Positions 46,201 through 60,330 of a stretch of DNA of 64,000 nucleotides are shown one piece after another. The notes under the pieces were generated by a model. That model saw only the letters and a list, made by a program, of their open reading frames with translations. It had not been told where the DNA came from and ran no database searches. Origin of the DNA: Coturnix japonica (taxonomy: Eukaryota > Chordata > Aves > Galliformes > Phasianidae); the NCBI RefSeq assembly GCF_001577835.2, contig NC_029518.1, positions 51,492,878 through 51,556,877 of the forward strand, in the 5' to 3' direction. Within the stretch, counting starts at the first letter, position 1, and every line of letters starts with the position of its first letter. Made by a program: the position numbers and the translations under genes.

Positions 46201-49200
46201 TGACTCTTGTTAAAGCAGGGATAGCAAGGTGTATGGCACATCAGTGTTACCATTTGTTTAAAATGTTTAGTGGGTGTGGACAATACTAATAGTTGTAAAG
46301 AGGTACTTAGGCTTGTACAGGAAATTCTAGATAATGCTGATTTTATCGTTGCTGTGCTACGTTGTTGTATGTAAGCTTTTATACAGTGTTAGTCCAGGAA
46401 TGTCTTGTGCAGTGTCTGTCCTTAGTTAAATTCAGTCAAAAGCACAGCAAGAAAGCACTCTGAATGGAAGTTGAATAAATTGAGGAGGGCTGTTGTCCCC
46501 ACACAAAAACTAAATGGACTGAACTGTTGTCATTTTTACAAATAACTCTTTTATTCCAATAAGCTGCTCTGAACAGACTCTGGGTCTAATTGGATCTGCA
46601 CAGTCTATAACTAGATGTGCTGCTTCTTTAATCACCTGAAACTAGTAGGTATTTCTTTGTAGTTACCCAAACAATGACAGTGTGCATAAAGTCTTTGACA
46701 AAGTGTGCTGAAAGGCAAGTGTGCTGCTCTTCCATACAGTGCTTATTTGCCAAATGAAGCTGTAACTGAGTTGAAGCCTTGTGTGGAGCAGGCATTTCTT
46801 TTGGTGTGTACAGAGGAATTTGTTGCTGGTTCTATTTATTTTGTTTAGGCTCAGAAGCTAGAATAATGACTGAAATCCAGTTGCTTTAAATCTCCCCTGT
46901 TAGTTTTAGTCCAGCAGAATTTAGATCTCTGAACCTTATGCAGTGACTGAGACCCTGTCTGCCCCTTTTTCAGCAAGGCACAGTGGTGCGGTGGATGACC
47001 TCTCACCATTGCAGCAGTGATGAGCAGCTGTAGTTGCTGGCTGGAACTGTACTCTGTCTTCCTGTGATGAATCTCAGGTGTTGCTATTGTGCAATATTGA
47101 GTTCATTGTATTTGCCGGTCCAGCTTGTCTGGTTGTTGTCTCTTTGTATTATGGTACCTCCTGTTTATTGCTTGTTACTGGTGCTTTTTCCATGCATGCC
47201 CATGCATTTCCTGTGGAAGCATTTGACAGCAACTCTATGAAATAGGGCAATGTGATTGTTCTGGCTTGGATTGCAGTACTAAAGGAAATTGTTGCTCAAT
47301 GGCTATAATGCCATCTTGTATGATATAAACGGAAGTGAGTTCCAGGCTGCAAGGAGGCAATAAGCAGTGCTGACTAAATATTTTTTCCTGAATTTCATCA
47401 TTCTGTGTTGTGGCCTCTTTTTAAGAATAGTTTGGGCTGTGTGTTGATTCGTCTCACTCTTCAGCTGTGAAGATGCAACAGGCTGAAGATGGCCATGGCC
47501 AACTGAAGGTTTTAAGGTTTGGTTTTATGAATGTTAAAATGAATGACATAAAGCTGAAGGGAGGGTGATATAGGAAATTGGCTGATAGTAAGTTGGGAAA
47601 ACATCTCTCTTGTAGCTGGTGTTATGGGTCAGTGCTCCAAATCAAAACCATTCTAAGTATTCCTTTGATCATGCTAAGAATGAATGTGGTATTTGGACAT
47701 CTCTGAGCCCTACCAGAGAAGGTGGGTGACCTACTCCAGGTAGCATGTGCTCCAATATTTCAAATATGTTTTAATATATGAAATAAATATTGTGTACTGC
47801 AAATCTGACCAGAACATGTTTCTTAAACACTCTTTCTTTTATTTTCCCTTAAAAGTAAATATCTCCACTGTAAATCTCACTACTCCTATAATTTTTGTAG
47901 AGAAGATGAGGCCCTTTTATATTAGACAGCACTGTAGGACTTTTCTGTGCCTTTTTTGTTTTTTGTTATTTTTCTCCCTTTACTTAGGGCATCCCTTGCC
48001 TGTGAATGAATCCCCTATTTGGGATAGTAAAAGCAAACGCAAGCTGGCTCTTAACTAATTATCTCCGTAGGTATTCAGGTTAGCTCATAATTGTTTCTCT
48101 AGCTCATCATTAACCACGTCTGACCTGTTCTTGTGCACGTGACTGCTGAGAGAGCAGCCAAATAGCTTTCAACAGCTGATAGTTGTATATTATGTGGTAC
48201 GGATTAGGAATGCTGCAGAAAGAAATGAAAGTCTTCTTACCAATATGGCATTGCTTCTTTCTAATACTCTTTCTGAGATGGAACAAGTAAGATTCTTTGG
48301 CACGTGAGATGGTAGCTGCTTGAAGAAAACATGTGGACAGAGTAGCTGATAAGATGCTGCTCCTGTGGGTTCTTGTAAGCTTTGATAGAACCCTTGGTTG
48401 TCACTATACGCAAACATCTACTTTGACCTCCACTGCAGAGATGGTCTCAGCAGTTAGTGAACCTCTGAGGACTGAGAAATATCTGTTCACACACCGTGTG
48501 TGTGCTTCTGCAGCTCTGGAGCAAAGTCCAGCAGCTACTTCTGCATGCCCATGGAACCTGAGCTACAGTGTCAGACTTTGCACTGAAGGAGCTTAAAATC
48601 ACACACGAGATCTGTTCAGGCTGTGTTATGGGATTGGTAGCACCTAGAAGAGCAAAGAGGACCTCTGGCAGCGGGGCTATTCCTGTTTTTATAGTCTCTT
48701 GTCATTGCTACAGGGTGTGGGAAGCTGGAAGAATCAGGAAGTGAGGAAGGGAAAACCTTAAGGGATGAGGTCACCTAGGAACCAGTCAAAACTGCATTCT
48801 GATCTTTGACTTCTAATGATTATCAGTGTATTTATGGTTTTGTGATTTAGGCTTGTGCTATCAGCTTTCTGGGACACTTGAGTGTCATTGCTGATGAATT
48901 GTGAGGCATCTAATAAGGAGCCAGATGCATTGATATGCCGGCCTTAATTCCCTGCACGAAGTAGAAGGCCAATGAAACAAGGGGGACATTATAAATGCTG
49001 TGATCAGCGGTGAAGTTGAGAATGTGGGGGCTTCTGTCTTAGAAAAAGTATTCCCAGATTTCCAGCAGTTTTATTCTCCCTCTTCAATGCCAAGTCCAAC
49101 CCTGTATGCTTCCCAGCTGGTGCTGTGGAGAGAGAAAGGAATTTTCAAGGAGATGAGGATGGCATTGATCATGGGCTGGAGCAGTGTGCCTTCCCCCAGC

Positions 49201-51550
49201 TGCTTGAAAAGGGGAAAAAGGGACCAACTTCAAACAGAGACTTGTATTTTCTGCCCTTGTCTCTTCATTTGTAGTTAAGTAACTCTATCTCTAGGTGGCA
49301 GTAAGGCATGCTAGCTTTTCTATCTACAAAATACGTGCCAACAAAGTGCTTGTAGATTGTTTTGGTTTTCTTTTTTCTCCTTGTAAAAATACTTGAAGAA
49401 GAAATGAGCACCTTGGCTCTTGAATCAGAGGGGAGAGAGTTTCTGATCAAATAAGGCTGAAAGCAAAGTGCTCTGAAGTTTTATATGTACACTAAAACCT
49501 AACACTGAATTCAAAAGATAACAGTGGAAAGACGTTTTATTTTAGAACGATGTGTTGCACTGGAAAAAAAAAAAACAAAAAAAAAAACAAATAAAAAAGG
49601 TTTAATTAACCAAAATAGCTTAATTAAACAAAATAGTTTGTGAATACTTGTGGCTTCTTGTGTGTGTCTGGGCTCAAGCTGTTGTGCATAAGCATCGAGG
49701 TCCAGGAGGCTGCACAGAATTTCTTGGCCCTTGCAAGTACCAGACCTCCACATGGGGAAAAGCTGATGCTTGGCAGTAGGTTTCAACTGTAGAAAGCATT
49801 GAAGAATTTTCACTTAGGTTTTGTTTTTTTCCAACTCAAATAAGGAACAAGCTGCATAAAGCCCATCTTATTTTATGAAATACATTTACAACCCTGAAGA
49901 GGTTTGTTTCTCCACTTTTAAAAATGGATGTACATATTGACAACAAGGATCTCAGAATTAAAATTTACATCTAGATAACCTGATTTTTGGTGTTTTAATG
50001 TATGGTAAGCCTATGAATGCTTTGTTGTTGCCCTGGTTCTGAAATATTTTTGTGTGATAGTGTCATATCAGGCCTTTATACAGCTTTTAAAAATGGCATG
50101 CAGAAAATACGATTAAACCAGAAAATAATAGTGCTTTTAATTTACTGTATTATAATAGAAAGGCCTAATTTATACTTACTGAATTAAAATGCTAGCCTTT
50201 TAATTGTCTGTTTCTGCTTAGATACTTGAATATATTCCCATCCTTTGTAAGAAACCCTGGGTTTTGTCTTTAAGTTGGCAAAAATATTTACAAATTGTTC
50301 TTTAATGTTTCAGTGAATCTTCTCAGTTGATATAAAAAATAAAAAGTTTATATATATATATATATATATGTTCAATATCATTTTCTGTCAATTTTTATTG
50401 TTTTAGAATTGCTAAGCTAAAAATCATAAACTTATGTTGGAAATGTCTGCGCACTATTAAACTTTCTCTTCTTCCTCTTCACAAACAGCTGCTGAAATAC
50501 AGAGAATACTCAGTCAGCTTGGAACACCACAAGACACACATGAGTTGAGGCAACAGCTGTGAGTATTTCACATGAAAATATTTAATTTCATTGCATTGCA
50601 GACAGTTTCCAGGGATATGATTAGATATGGGTTGTTTGGTTTTTTCTTAGGCAAGGTGCTTGTCCTCACTGAGAAAGGCAGGTATAGGGAAATATTTGAA
50701 ATTTACACGTTGAGGTGCCTTTTTTTATTCTTATTTAATTTTGAATACTTTTGGTGCACTGGTCAGGTGGCATGAACGCATGCGTTGCCTACAGTATCAA
50801 TATATGTACAAAATTTTTGCTGTATGTTAGCTAAGGGAAAGCAACAAGACTAAAAAGCAATGTTGTTGTTCAGTATCTCTCCACTTCTCAGCGCAGTCTG
50901 ATGAACCAGTAATATTATTATTTTCTTTTTTAAATCAGCCTCCTTTACCAGATAAAATTCAGCAGCATAAAAGCAAATAACCATTGTGTTGTGCTAACCC
51001 TATGGATGGGAAAGTTGCCAATCATTACTGTGGCTATTGCTGCATATAGTTGGAATAAAAAGAAAATGAGTAGCAGGAGGAAATATGTATTGAACCAAAG
51101 GCATTATATTGTATCATATATGTATATATATGTATATGATATGTATATATCATATTGTGTGAACAACCAGCTTGCTTCATAATAACCTGAGCTTGGAGCT
51201 CATAACAATAGCCAGGTACAACCCACAGTGGATGTCCTGCTGGAGATCGAATGCATAAAGATCAACATATGTGAGTTATGCAGTAGCAGGCAAGATCTAA
51301 GCATAATTTCAAAACTAAAAGGACTAGAAACTGCTGTGAATTATAGTCCATTTAGGAAAGTGCTAACATGATAAGTTTCCTTGAGGTTTTCATCTATGGT
51401 CATTTCACTGGTCTGAACGTTTTGCCCTTCCCTTCATGTAATGAAGTTGTCTGGGAGAGTTATTTGATTGCTTTCAAGTATTTATGTTGATTTTTGCGAA
51501 CTGCTTTCCAGTCTGGGAAAGCAGGTAAAAAAAACTTGAGTTACTCCAGG

Positions 51551-51588
<38 letters not shown>

Positions 51589-54500
51589 GAAATTCATAAT
51601 GAAAGTGTGTGGTAATAGCAGAAGTGAAAAGAAACATAAAGTGCAAGTAGAAATGATGCTGAACACAAGGCTTTTTAAAGCACAATTTAAGTTTTTAAGC
51701 AATTAATTAAACTTTCCTGTTAAGTTCACAGCTGTTGTGTCATGGGAGAATACAAATCTCTGGGTATGCTTCCCAATGACTATCAGGAATTGGCTTTTCA
51801 TGGATTATGTTCATGGAGTTATATTCAGGTCCAGTGTTCTTCCATACAGGAAAAAACTGTGTCCTTTATACAGTTATTCTGAACTTCTTTAACAAAATAA
51901 GAGCCTGAAAAAGATGATGGAAAAGCATCTTTAGTTATTCACAGTAATTGGAACCCTGTTGCTGTGCATTAGGGAAACAATTACAATATTGCAAAAAGAA
52001 AAAAGTGGGAAAGGTAAGTAGCTGTGCTGTCACACTGAGAAACATTCCCTCAGTGTCCATGTCACCTGGAATCCACGGTGATCTGTTATGATTTTGCACT
52101 GAAGAACAGTAGAAGGATGGCATCATGCAGTTCAGTGAGTGTTTAATACCACTGTGTTTCTGAGAACTGGTAAAACTCCAACAAAATTAGCCAGCGGTCT
52201 CTAATGAAACTTTGCATTGTTTTTAGGCAACAGAAACAGCAGTACACAAACCAGCTTGCCAAAGAAACTGACAAATACATTAAAGAGTTTGGATCTTTGC
52301 CTGCAACAAGTGAACAGGTATAAAACCAAAGAATATGGCTTAAAGTTTGATTATCATGTTGGCTCATATAGAGTATTTGAGAGACTTCAGTTCTGCATGC
52401 CCAGTTTTTGTATCCTTCATCTGGCTTTCAAAGCACTGTTTGGTCACTGAGGACATTTGCATAGTAGGGGCAATTACAACACAGTATGTTTTGCTGTATT
52501 CCAGACTTGTTTCAAATATGTTTTTAAATATCCGAATTGAGTTTGACTGAGAAGGCAGGACTCAAGACAGTACATTGTGCCTGTGATTTCAGCTATCTGG
52601 GCACTCAGTAAACTGTAGCAGTGTTGCTGCTGAGTTTAACTCATCAGTTTTGAGTGCTTCCAGTGGTCAGGAATTACTGCCTACCTTAACCATGTGGCAG
52701 GTGATCAGATCTGTTTGCACAATGTCCAAATAATTTTTGCAGAGCAAGTCTGATCTGCATAACTCAAATGAGCAGATATGCTATGTCTTGTCCACAGGCT
52801 TTTCTTTTCTTAAGAGGGATGGACAAGAGCTGTTACTAGAACGATTTGTGCAGCCTCTGAGCTGCTTCATTCCCATATCTGTGAGAAAGACAGGCAGGAG
52901 CTTACATGCAAAGTAGCTGTTGTCATTAGCATGCTCTCAACTTTCATCCTTTGATTTCTTATAGTAACAAAATCCAGGACTTAGATAAGGGAAGAGCAAT
53001 AGGACGCCAGAAAATATGAACACAGCTTATTGCCACTCAGACAATTTTTCTGATCTGTGACTTGTTAGCAAGGAGCGCTTAGGAAAATGAATTGTCCTGA
53101 AACACTCATTTCCAATGGCAGGCTGTGTTCCATGCATGCTCTGCCTGTTGTGAACTTCTGGTAGAGTTAGAGTTTGGTCTTACTATATAACCTCTGGTTG
53201 AGGCAAAGATGTTTTTTATTCTTTGTCTTGTTGCTGAAAAGTTGGCAGTGGGATATTTTGCTGTTTAATTCTAATCCTTTTATCATGAGCATTTTCATCA
53301 AACACAGCACTAGATGAAATACACAGATGTTGGGTTGATGAATGGCAAGTTATGGCCTCTCACAAATTTGGAAGGCAGGGTTGGTATAATGGATATATTT
53401 AGGGAAATAAAACTGAGGCTTTCTGATGTGCCTGATATAGCCATTCCTTCCTTGGCATCTTCCTCAAAAAAGTAAAAATAAAAAGACTCGAAAGTTAGAG
53501 TAGCTATCTTCCTAACAGATTTTAAGGATTTGAAAGGGATGTGCGCCCACTTCTGGTTGCAGTTCAAAGTACATTTCCAGTGTTTATGTACAATACATGT
53601 GGAGAGCTTTGTCCCTGCTCATTTCTTATGCTTGAGCACTATTTCCCTCATTCATTCTGCTTTGCTCATTTTAGATTTCACAGCATCAAAATGTTTCACA
53701 CTTAACCACAAAGTAAATTTAGTAATCAGGTATCCTTGTGTCAGTGTGTAGTACATTGTATATGACCTGCTCATTTCTCATTTTCAGCTGTTAAATGAAC
53801 TAAATATGTTGGTTTCCTCTTTAAATCCCTAAAATTGTGTCAGAGTTATGTAATCGCAGGGGATGGGAAGGTTTGTCCATGCAAATGTTTTAGTAGGCAA
53901 TTTTCTGTTATACCTATTTAGGGAAGAAAAAAGAAAAGCATACCTTAGTAATTAGTACTGAGTAGACTGGAAATGATGAGTCTTAGAAAGCCTGATCTCA
54001 TTTGACTTGGTAAAACTTCTTCTCCCATAGCGTCAAAAGAAAATACAGAAAGATCGTCTTGTAGGGGAGTTCACCACAGCGCTCACAAATTTCCAGAGGC
54101 TGCAAAGGCAAGCTGCTGAGAAAGAAAAAGACTTTGTAGCCAGAGTAAGGGCCAGCTCAAGGATATCTGTAAGTACTAGAAAATGTGCTATTATACTTTG
54201 TTTATGGTGCGGTGGTGGTGTCAAAAGGGCATTTGTAATGCTTTTAGCAAGAGCTTATATCTGAGTCCAAATGTTGCAAAATGTGTAAAATATGATTATG
54301 AGCACGGTGGCTTTCTTTGCTTACTTCCACGCACAACTGAATTTAACAGTTCCTTTTATAGCAAAGGCTGAAATACACTGTAATGAAAACTCCTGAAAGC
54401 AGTTTTGTTTTGTTTTATTTTCCTTGCCTTTGTCACATGAAGGTACAGAATGTCCCTGAGTTTGTACACTAACCTTACAAAAGTAGTTTTTAGTGATCTT

Positions 54501-57500
54501 GAAATACTTTTTCTGGGCGTTTAGATATGGGGACTTTTTCTACCAGGAAGAATTGCTTGCCAAGTAGCTATGCATTATTGATGTGGAGAAGTGCTGAGGA
54601 GCCTGAGATGTTAGCATGTCAGTTTTGCCTTTTTACTCTATGCCAAATACATGTCACTGTACTTGTAAATTTTAACAGGCATTTAGTGAGCTGAATGTTT
54701 TTGCCTGTATTTCAACTTTATGCATACAGAAAGCAAAATCGAGAAGCAAACATGTTAAGTCATGTTTCAGTTTGAAGTTGACTTCTTATAAGCCTTGTAA
54801 TATTTACTCATTATAGAAATGCTGACAGTGTTCCTTTCTGGTCCATGATATTTTTACCTTATTTTTTTTTCTCCATATACCGATCATGTAGAGTGGTGCT
54901 CCTGAAGACAGCTACAAAGAAGGAACACTTGTCTCCTGGGACAGGTAGGCTGAATTTCTTATTAAAACTTAACCTAGTTCAGAATTTAAAATAAATAAAT
55001 AAAAATTTTAAAAAGGGCTTACAGGGAAGAGTTGCTGTTTTGTTGTAGGCTTTCCTTCATAGTGAAATTGTGAGAAAGAGCCTTTTTAGTGGGATAGATG
55101 GGAAGAAATGCATTTATTTATTTATTTATTTATTTATTTCCTACACCTCAATCATCATCTTTAGCTGACCCACGTCCATATCTGGGCTCTGGGATACCCA
55201 AGCTTAGATAAGCACAGTCCAACCTGTGACTAGTGTAAAACTGTTAAGCTGTGATTGATCCATTATTTACTGGGTTCTCCTGTTATTTCCAGTCTCAGAA
55301 AAACTGCATCTCGGTCTCAGATTCTGTTGATACTGGTTAGCCTAATTTTGCCTGTTTATACTCATAATTCAGATGAACTTTGTCCTCACATTCTTACTTG
55401 GAATTTCCAAAGAGCTCGCTCAATGCTATATGCAGATTGCTACAGCAGCAGCTTCCTGTATCAGAGGTAGCATCATTAGACCTATCCTGGACATGGAAGG
55501 CTAAAAATGTGTGGTTTAACTGATGAACTTTGTGCATATGTGTTTGGCTGTCATTTTATTCTTCATATTCTAATTTATTTCTCATGGAAACTCTTCAATT
55601 CTGGTTTTGGTTGTTTTTCTTTGACAGTCAACCTCAAGCACAAGTGCAAGATGAAGAAATTACAGAGGATGATCTCCGTCTTATTGAGGAGAGGGAATCT
55701 TCCATTAGGCAGCTTGAGGTAGGCATAAACAGTTTTACAGCAGGTTTCAGAATATACTCTTAATGCTTCCAAAGAAAAACAAATCACTTCATGTTAGCAT
55801 AAATCCTGGGGGCCTAGCAATTGTTTGTGGGGAGTTTTTTCTTCAACTCTACAAATACTGTCTTTATGTGATATGTTAAATGTACGTTAGAAATCTAGGG
55901 TGTGAAAGCCGTGTTTTGATGTGTTTAATCCCAGATGATTTCATTGAGAAATAAGAAAATGTTCAGAGGTAACAAGGAAAAAGTTGTCAGTTATGTTTTT
56001 TATTTTTACAAAAATAAATTGAAGCAAGGCTGTACCTTCCTACCCAGCTATTCCCAATTGTTCAGCTTCTTCATTTTGTAAGAATATTTTGTTCTCCTTT
56101 TTTTCCTGAATACTTCTTTTGGAAATAGAGATGCACTGCTGTACTCAACCTTCTGTAATTAAGGGTTTGTCAAAAAAAATAAAAGCATTTAGCATTGAGT
56201 TGTAAGTATACCAGTATCATGTGATAAAATACTGACCTCAGGAGACTTCTGTGAAGACAAAGGAAGCTTTTCCAGCCAACCTGGCATCCACATGTCTTCC
56301 ATCAACAACAAAGATGCTATTGTGATAATTTCTCCCTTGCCATCCATATGTTGGATATGCAATGAACTAAGTATCTATCAGTTATTAGTTGAGGTCATTC
56401 ACATAGTGACAATGTGACACATATAAATTCATTACAGCCAAACAGTAGTAGGGTAGTGTGATCCTGATTCAGTAGCTTGGCTTCATATTAAAGATGCCGC
56501 TTCTGTAAATTTTGTTGCTTACAACTTTTAAGTGTGTTTGAAGTGTTTCCTAAAACTAGTGCAAAGCATCTTGTGCATATACTTCTATTCATTTTGTTTA
56601 AATTGGTATCTATTAAGTTAAGCTGGCGTGAACCTGCCTCGTCACTTAAACTGAGACAAGCTTGTGTGTAGATGAGCCCTCAGCAGTGATAGATCCTATT
56701 TTTGAAGTGACATGAATTGTGCTTCATGCACAGTCATCTTCAGTTAGTTTGATTTTAATAAACTTTGTCTGGTAGTACAAAAAATTCTTCCAGATAAATA
56801 TTAAAAGTTCTCTTTTTCTTGGTAGGGTGAAGAGTGTATATGCAGGAAAAAAATGAGTAATATATTTAGATATATTTACAGATATCTTGTTATGCTCTTT
56901 CAAGTAATGTTATGATTGTTTCCTTGCAGTCTGATATTATGGACATCAATGAAATTTTTAAAGACTTAGGAATGATGATTCATGAGCAAGGCGATGTGAT
57001 AGGTAAGCCCAACTCAACTATTATCTGAAAAGTTATTTCATGTCTTTGGGGAGCAGCAGTGCAGAAAATTTATTTTGCTGGGAAAATTCCTCTAGCAAGA
57101 GCATTAATGCTAAAGCTAATCAGGTGCAACTTAACAGTAGGTAGATTGAGGTTACTGGGGATCCATAAAGATACTTTTTAAAAGTATAGTTTAAATGTAC
57201 ATTTAATTACATGCTTTTAAAATGTACAGTATGTGTAACAGTAGTTTTTGGAATTGTGTGTTCATATTCGATTCCTGCCTCTTGGGGTGTTTTTTATGTT
57301 TCCTCTGATCTCATAGATATTAGTTTTTGTTTTTATTAATCTGAGCAAAGGGTAGTCAGAAGCAAGTTGAATGGCAGAAAACTTCTGAGAGTAAGTTTCT
57401 ATTCTGGTCAGTTTCGAAGGCTCATCTCTGCTGAGAGCAAGAGGTATTCTTTCTGACATGAACTTAACCCAGGCATTTCAGAAATGACCTCAAGTATAGG

Positions 57501-60330
57501 AAAGGTCAGCTTCCATAATGCATGGTATGAAACTTAGGGTGTGAATGAAAAATAATCAATACTTTGAGGGGCAAGGTGGCACACTTGCTCTCAAGTGTAT
57601 TTCAGTATTCCAAATGTTTCGTTGGCTAATGACTAATCTAAACTTGAAATCTTTCCTTTTAAAATACAGATAGCATAGAAGCTAATGTGGAAAATGCTGA
57701 AGTACATGTGCAACAAGCAAACCAGCAGCTGGCAAGAGCAGCAAACTACCAGGTAATGTCAATGCCTACTGCCAGTTGATTCCTTTCTCAGTAGTCCTGA
57801 TTTAATATAGTAGTTCAGAATTAGACTTTTTCTTAGGTCTTGAAGACTCTCTTGAAAGTGTATTCTAGACTATGACGGTATTGTTAGGTCACCATGGAGG
57901 TGTTTGGGGGAGAAGAGCAAGTTCTAAAAGCTTTGGATTTCACATAAAGTTAGCTAGGTTGTTTCAGATCACCTTGAATTTTACTGCTACTTAGAACAAA
58001 AATGTGTTCTTTTAACGACTAAAGAAGGAAAGGTAAAGAGTGAGTCTTTAAAGATCACTAGAAGAGTACAGAAGTCTTCTGAAGATGCTGTATTAGAATC
58101 AATTTTTACTGTAAAAATTCATCTCAAAACTTGAGTATGTCTAGTTTCTGCTAATTGCTGCCCTGATGCCAAAAATGCATTTCAAACTCTCAAATTTTCT
58201 GATGAAAAGCTCCTTTGGAAAGACCTTTTAATGCCGCTTCTTTTTGATTTTTTGGCACTTGTAACAAGTAATCTTATTACTAATAAGTCTTCCTTCTTTA
58301 GTGAAAATTAGTCCTAAGATTTAAAAAACAACAACAAAAAAATATTAATCCTCTTATGTGTATTAACAGTAGCCAAGTTGGTAAATCAATGACAAAATAT
58401 CTGAAGGATTGCTTGCTGATCTCAGAAGTGGGAGGGAAAAAGGGTGGGCATGTCAAACTGTATGCTAGGTGGCAGTAATTAAGTATGACTGATGGCTATT
58501 TTGATACTGACAAAATTGTGGAAGAAAAAAAGATAGCAACAGTTAAAATTTTCTTTGGAAGGTGTCTGTTTTGGGGTGGAAATTTAACATGAAAACCTTT
58601 GCACTGATTCATCTTAAAAGGGCAAGGATAAGTATTTTCAAGGTTATCAAGTTTTTGACAAGCTCTTGTTTCATGCATCTCACAGCAGAGACCAAATACT
58701 CAGCAGAGTTTGCTTGTGTTAGGAGGGACTGTATAGTTGACTTGAAATTTGAACTTGCCTTTGCTTGAATGCTCAGCTTTGTTCTGAGTATTTGAAAAAC
58801 CATTTAATATATCTGTGCTCTTACCCACTTAGGGAACTGGTAGAAGCTTAGGCATCCTACTGAGAACTAGGTTTGGTTAGTGCTCTCACAACTCCTTTTT
58901 GTGAAAGTGTTCACCATCCTTTTGCCCTGTGGGATGTGTTCATGGAGCAGAGCTACTGGGGCAAAGCCAGGCTTGTCTGCTCTGTTTCTTTCCTCCATTA
59001 CTGCCGCTGCTTTATACTTGTGGAAATGATCATCAAGTGTATAAGGAAATAAGAACTCCATGTCTTTATTCCACTACCTTGCCTAAGTAGTGTTACAGAG
59101 AAAATGTTTGACTTTAATGTGGTGTTGGTAAAAAGTGCTCCAGGATGAAAAAGGAAGAAACTGGGAGTATTAAGATTTGTAGGGAGACAATCTGGCTGCA
59201 AGAATGGGACCCTAGTAGAAGGTTGAATGCTAGCAAATGAAATGATCAAACAGCTAAGGGGCAGAGATCTCAGTTTGAAAATGGGAGAAGTGAGTCAGCA
59301 AAACTAGCAGCAGAGAATATCTAAGACAAGAAAGAAGCTTGGTGGCCTGCATGGTATTGGGCAGAGACCAGGCTCAGCAAGGAACTGGCACAGATGTAGT
59401 CCCGCAGGAAAAACAGTATAAACAGTGATATAAATCTTTGCTAAAAGGAGAGCAGAGCCTTGCTCTGCCTCTGGAGCTGTGAACTAGATTCCCAAGATTT
59501 GAGTGTAATTATTCTTTGACTACTAGCAAAAGCCTGCAAAACCCATTAGTAGAGTGTGTTATTTTCTGTCTTGCTGCTTGAGATAAAGGATGAGAATCTG
59601 TTCCTAGCCTTGGTTGCTTTGGCATCTCAAGTTACAAACCTGTGTGGGAGATCTGAAAGTTTTGAACATGGTCTTACACTGCATTATAATGACATCTGTA
59701 GAGACTGAGTCTCTTTAAGTTGTGTTTTGTTGCTCTTTAAGAGCAATTTGAATGTAATAAACATAACAAAAACAACTTTAAAATAACTGAATTGATGCAA
59801 ACTCCACCTTGAAGAAGTCTAAGAGATCAGTTCTTTGGGGCTACTGTATATACATTTATACTTTTAAAATATCTTTCTTTTTCCAGAGAAGGTCATTTCT
59901 ACCTCCTCTACTGTGCAGACCGATTTTCCTATTTACAAGGCCATCTGCTTTCTGATATTTTCTTTTCCTAGTGTTTTATTTAAACACATTCAATATGTTG
60001 CTGCATTAATATTTGTGCCAGGAAACACTACTGAAATCATTTTGTTGATTAATACAGCCAGAAAATTAAGTCATGGATTATTCTTTCCTTTAATTACTTT
60101 ATATAACTTGTTTGTAAGGAGACAGTTCAGTTAGATTTCACAAGCAGGAGGGCCATAAAAACATTTCAGTTGTTGTTTCATCTTGTGGTGCAGTTTTCAA
60201 TCAATTTCTTTTTCGTCCTTGCTTACAGCAAAGATCCCGAAAGAAGATGTGCATCCTCATCGGTATACTTGTTGCTGGAGCATTGATTCTTGGAATCATC
60301 ATCTGGTTTTCTCTAAATAAACATAATTGA
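40196..60330 (+). CDS. STX7: Syntaxin-7 (nine coding exons)
   Basis: Coding exons: 40196-40277, 50489-50558, 52227-52317, 54031-54168, 54892-54944, 55628-55718, 56930-57002, 57670-57752 and 60229-60330. Together they give 783 nt and 260 residues (human 261). All introns are GT-AG and phases match. STX7 is the Qa-SNARE of late endosome and lysosome fusion, pairing with VTI1B, STX8 and VAMP8/VAMP7. Seen: N-terminal Habc domain (about residues 10-125, with [15 protein letters not shown] and [11 protein letters not shown]), SNARE motif about 165-227 ([37 protein letters not shown]) with zero-layer Gln 195, a basic stretch QRSRKK, and a C-terminal membrane anchor about 234-254 followed by LNKHN. 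The frame is intact and residues agree closely with human. The start is the conserved MSY; an overlapping upstream ORF precedes it. Confidence 0.98.
40278..50488 (+). other. STX7: STX7 intron 2
   Basis: A 10.2-kb intron between coding exons 1 and 2. Only simple repeats are recognised: AAT/ATA runs near 42438-42455, an ATT array at 43695-43723, an A-rich tract at 49564-49600 and a TA array at 50348-50369. No CR1 or hidden exon was identified. Confidence 0.7.
51551..51586 (+). repeat. Poly-A tract (36 nt)
   Basis: An uninterrupted run of 36 A in STX7 intron 3. No inserted gene copy or clear target-site duplication is visible beside it. Confidence 0.9.
55111..55139 (+). repeat. (TTTA)n microsatellite
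   Basis: About seven tandem TTTA units in the intron after the fifth coding exon of STX7. Confidence 0.9.

Larger units (their letters stand above)
50559..60228 (+). other. STX7: STX7 introns 3-9
   Basis: Remaining introns between the listed coding exons (50559-52226, 52318-54030, 54169-54891, 54945-55627, 55719-56929, 57003-57669 and 57753-60228). They contain an AT-rich palindromic run at 51112-51155, a 36-nt poly-A at 51551-51586 and a TTTA array at 55111-55139. No other genes are recognised. Confidence 0.7.

Noticed and set aside
51494-51706. Poly-A tract as a processed pseudogene or A-tailed insertion
   Set aside because: No transcript-like sequence or target-site duplication was seen beside it. 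It is better read as a simple homopolymer.
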